NCBI GenBank assembly: GCA_028023455.1
Contig: JAQFVV010012418.1
Coordinates: 6,383,244 to 6,447,243, forward strand
DNA: 64,000 nucleotides
Direction of reading: 5' to 3'
From: Epiperipatus broadwayi
Lineage: Eukaryota > Onychophora > Udeonychophora > Euonychophora > Peripatidae
Every line of letters starts with the position of its first letter. Within the stretch, counting starts at the first letter, position 1. A program made the translations under genes and the position numbers. Positions 61,180-64,000 of the stretch are shown here, in pieces. The notes beneath the pieces were generated by a model. The model searched no databases and was not told where the DNA came from. It saw only the letters and a list, made by a program, of their open reading frames with translations.

Positions 61180-63911
61180 GTAAAACATTCTTTTAATTTA
61201 TAAAATATTTCAGTATAAGTTTTATAATTTACATCAGACAATACTGGATTAAGAGATAAACTGACAAGGTATCCATTGGTGCCTTAGAACCTGCACTTCC
61301 TCTAAAAACAATTACCTGGAAGTATTGTTATATTTTCTTACTTTCTGAGAAGCTGCAAATATGGCAAAACATGAAATAATTAATTATTTTCTACTGATAG
61401 AAATGTCTACTTAACAAATACAAACCAATTCTATATTTAATAATGCTGTCTACATACTTTTTATTCTAATAAAAGTGATACAAATGATCGTGCCCAATAG
61501 GATAATGGTGACTATGGTTATTAAAAAACCAAATGCATCAAACTCTATGGGTACTAAATTGAATTCAGATTATATGAGTACATAAGCAAATGAGCTTGGA
61601 TTGAAAATATTATTGTTTTTTAATTTTAAATTCATAGCTTTATAGTTAACTAAAAAGGCAAAAGGTGGCTGCTAGGGAGTTGCATTAGATCCTAAGATCT
61701 AGATGAAGTGCTCTCAGATTCGAAACTCCTCACTGTTGAAAAACACAGGCTAGAAACTAGACTGGGGATACTGTTTGAATATGCACTAAATAGGAATTTT
61801 ATGCACAGACCTTCTTGCATCCATTGATTACTCTGGCTTGCACTGAGTGACACTACTGAATGAAGAATTTTTACCTCTGTTTTACAAATGATGAAAATAG
61901 TAGCAAATGAACTGTTTGAAAAAATTAAATCTCTAAACAGTTTACATCGGAAATTATCAATTTGCTGTTAAAAACTACATTTTTTTTTAAAACAAGCAAT
62001 TGGACGTATATAGTTTCAAATATTCGGTTCGCATTGAGAATTTTACTGATAATTTCTATAACAGTAACAACAGCTAAATGAAGTTTTAGCACATTAAAAC
62101 TTACCAAATGATATTTGAGAGATTACAGTTTTTGGCCTTCTTATCTATTGAAAATAGTACTACTTAGAAAAAAGACATTAAAACCATGAAAAAAATCTCA
62201 ATTATAACTGATTAAATTACAGAATAAAATCAATAATTAATCATTTTGTTATATATTTAAAAATTTATTAATAATTTGAAAAGATATATAAAACTAGAGA
62301 GTACTTAAAAAAATTAGTTGTCACATACACAGAATCTCTCTAAGCATTAAATTATCTTGGTCCAGATTTCCATTACATTTTTTTTAAAAAAGCTTATCTA
62401 CATTTTTTAAAAATTCCTTACAATGTACAAGTTAAACCAGATATCATGGGATATAAATAAAAGTAGTTTTTACTTATTCTGTCAGCTTAATTTACCAATG
62501 GAAACATAAATGAGCTAAGCTAACTATACATGATTTATATGGTAATAATATTGGCTGAAATGAGATATGATATAAAATGGATTTTACTTAGATGAAGCCA
62601 TAAACTTCTACACATAAACTATATGTTCAAAAATCTTGATAACCACATAAAATATCCTCTCCCTCTGAAATTGTTATATACTGTAATAAACTTGTTTATT
62701 TCTTTTTTTCTTGTTATCAAATTACTCTTTCAGCCTTAATTTATTTTTTTCTTTTATTTTATTTTAATCAAAACTGTTTATTAGTTTTACTATTCTAACC
62801 TTGTACTCTCCATTAATCCTTATAAAATTGCCCTTTCATTAGCTTCAAATTTTTTCTGCTCTTCATACAATTTGATGATGATGACTGCTGGGGTAAGGAA
62901 ATAAAATAAATCATATGCTAAACTGCATTGTAAAGTGTCATTTAAGGTGTATATGGTGTATTATATTACATACACTTTATCCTGATTCAACTTCTACATG
63001 CAAAAAATGCATATTCAGTATTCTTTTATCAATTCCATATAAACTATAACTATCCCACAATTTTATTTCATATTTTATTTTATTTACTGGTATTTGAAGC
63101 TCTTCATCTAACATCAGACAACACCACTCTGACTTTAGTATGCATCTTCATCATCATCTTTAATAGCAGCCATTAGCAAATGAGTATGATCATTTCAAAA
63201 AGACAGAAAATAAGACTAATAATAATAACAATAATTATGCAATAATGATTATGCAGTAGAGATGTTTAGCAATGACTACAAACCAATCCATTAAACACAA
63301 ATGCCATGTAACATACACATTATGCTGGTTCATGATTATATTAATGTGATATTTTATGACACTATTTTTAACTTCTTTTGCACCAAATTTTTCTTTTTGA
63401 AAAACTTCAACACCACTTCTAATTGTAGTTCTTCAATTTATTCTATCCTCTACCACACTTTCCCAATGAAAACAATATTGTGTTTGTTTAAAATGTTTTT
63501 TGAGGTAATTTTTATAATGTAAACAAGTCTGAACTCACATAAAACTATTCTAAATTAACTTTAAAATATATTTAGACAATTTTGTATATTTATTTTACAT
63601 GTAAAATCCAACAATGATTTGACTTTGCAATAGAAAACTCTATAGTATCATTTGCTTTCATATTTTATATATTGTTTATTCTTATATAATTCCAAAATAT
63701 TTTTTAAATATATTTATTTCCATATCTTTCTCTATATATAATTCATTATTTAATTATTATTATTTTGTTTTAGTTTTTAAATTTCTATCTTATTTACTGG
63801 ATATGCATTATTGCAAGGATATCTCAAACATTTCCAGGTTTGTCTATTTAATTCTAAACTATTAAATAATATTATTGTAAGGTATGAATATTAACATAAT
63901 TATATTTTCAG
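61180..63911 (+). other. First coding intron of integrin gene 2
   Basis: 2.7-kb intron from GTAAAA to ttttcag, holding a tRNA-derived SINE (61662-61870) and otherwise AT-rich sequence. Confidence 0.7.
61662..61870 (+). mobile_element. tRNA-derived SINE, copy 2, in the first intron of integrin gene 2
   Basis: A-box-like TGGCTGCTAGGGAGTTGC and B box AGATTCGAAACTCC (about 61718-61731), then the same body as the copy at 55727-55910 in the same orientation. Confidence 0.65.
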
Positions 63912-64000
63912 AACCACCACTAAAAGCTTTCTGTCTGTCACATCAAACCTGTGGGGAATGCATTTCTGCTCATCATGAATGTGAGTGGTGTACAAAAGAG
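63912..64000 (+). CDS. Integrin beta subunit (gene 2), PSI-domain exon, cut by the window edge
   Basis: Second coding exon of the downstream integrin beta gene. The acceptor is ttttcag ending at 63911. The first two bases complete a Glu codon from the signal-peptide exon, and 29 codons follow to the edge of the window. The peptide EPPLKAFCLSHQTCGEC continues ISAHHECEWCTKE. This has the spacing of the N-terminal PSI domain of integrin beta chains: Cys, then CxxCI, then CxWC. In the mature receptor this domain is disulphide-linked and sits at the knee of the beta leg. The exon remains open at base 64000; the hybrid and I-like domains must lie beyond. It is a different gene from the integrin ending at 21740, because an N-terminal domain here follows a complete C-terminus 42 kb upstream on the same strand. 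Confidence 0.92.

Overview
The window reads as AT-rich nuclear DNA of an invertebrate animal. It has long introns, spliced animal-type genes, several non-LTR retrotransposon remains, Penelope-like fragments and tRNA-derived SINEs. Nothing bacterial or organellar is visible. Phylum cannot be fixed from the sequence; arthropod or mollusc would both fit. The secure genes are two integrin beta subunit genes lying head to tail on the + strand. The window holds the last two coding exons of the first (transmembrane and tail exon 13476-13642, terminal exon 21678-21740) and the first two coding exons of the second (signal peptide exon 61106-61179, PSI-domain exon from 63912 to the window edge). About 39 kb of repeat-rich DNA separates them.

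Layout. 1-13475 is apparently intron or upstream sequence of integrin gene 1. It carries a 950-bp pogo/Tigger-like inverted-repeat element (519-1468), two unexplained exon-like pieces on the minus strand (about 3.1-3.5 kb), and two long 'TG...CA' elements (4143-6489 and 6987-10879) flanked by copies of a dispersed short repeat. 13643-21677 is the last intron. It holds a broken retrotransposon gag (minus), a palindromic pair of the dispersed repeat and a perfect-looking foldback. 24.1-27.4 kb is a cluster of inverted repeats and Penelope-derived material, including a decayed hammerhead ribozyme. 30.9-35.1 kb holds a set of short, splice-flanked open segments on the minus strand that may be an unrecognised membrane-protein gene.

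36.1-43.5 kb is a three-level nest: an RTE-type LINE (minus), interrupted by a third 'TG...CA' element (37084-41920), itself interrupted by a 1.4-kb DNA transposon with an 8-bp target duplication (38988-40382). 45-50.5 kb carries a LINE 3' end, two tRNA-like SINEs and a rearranged LINE with an inverted segment. 54.9-56.6 kb is another decayed LINE, and 57.5-58.6 kb is a head-to-head pair of Penelope GIY-YIG fragments next to a tRNA-derived SINE with a second hammerhead-like motif. The remainder is low-complexity AT-rich DNA in which I see no gene.

Functionally only the integrin genes can be interpreted: single-pass receptor subunits that pair with an alpha chain, bind extracellular matrix or cell-surface ligands and connect through NPxY motifs to talin and kindlin. 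All transposon reading frames seen are interrupted, so the mobile DNA here looks immobile. Every identification comes from reading translated motifs by eye; no database search was possible.
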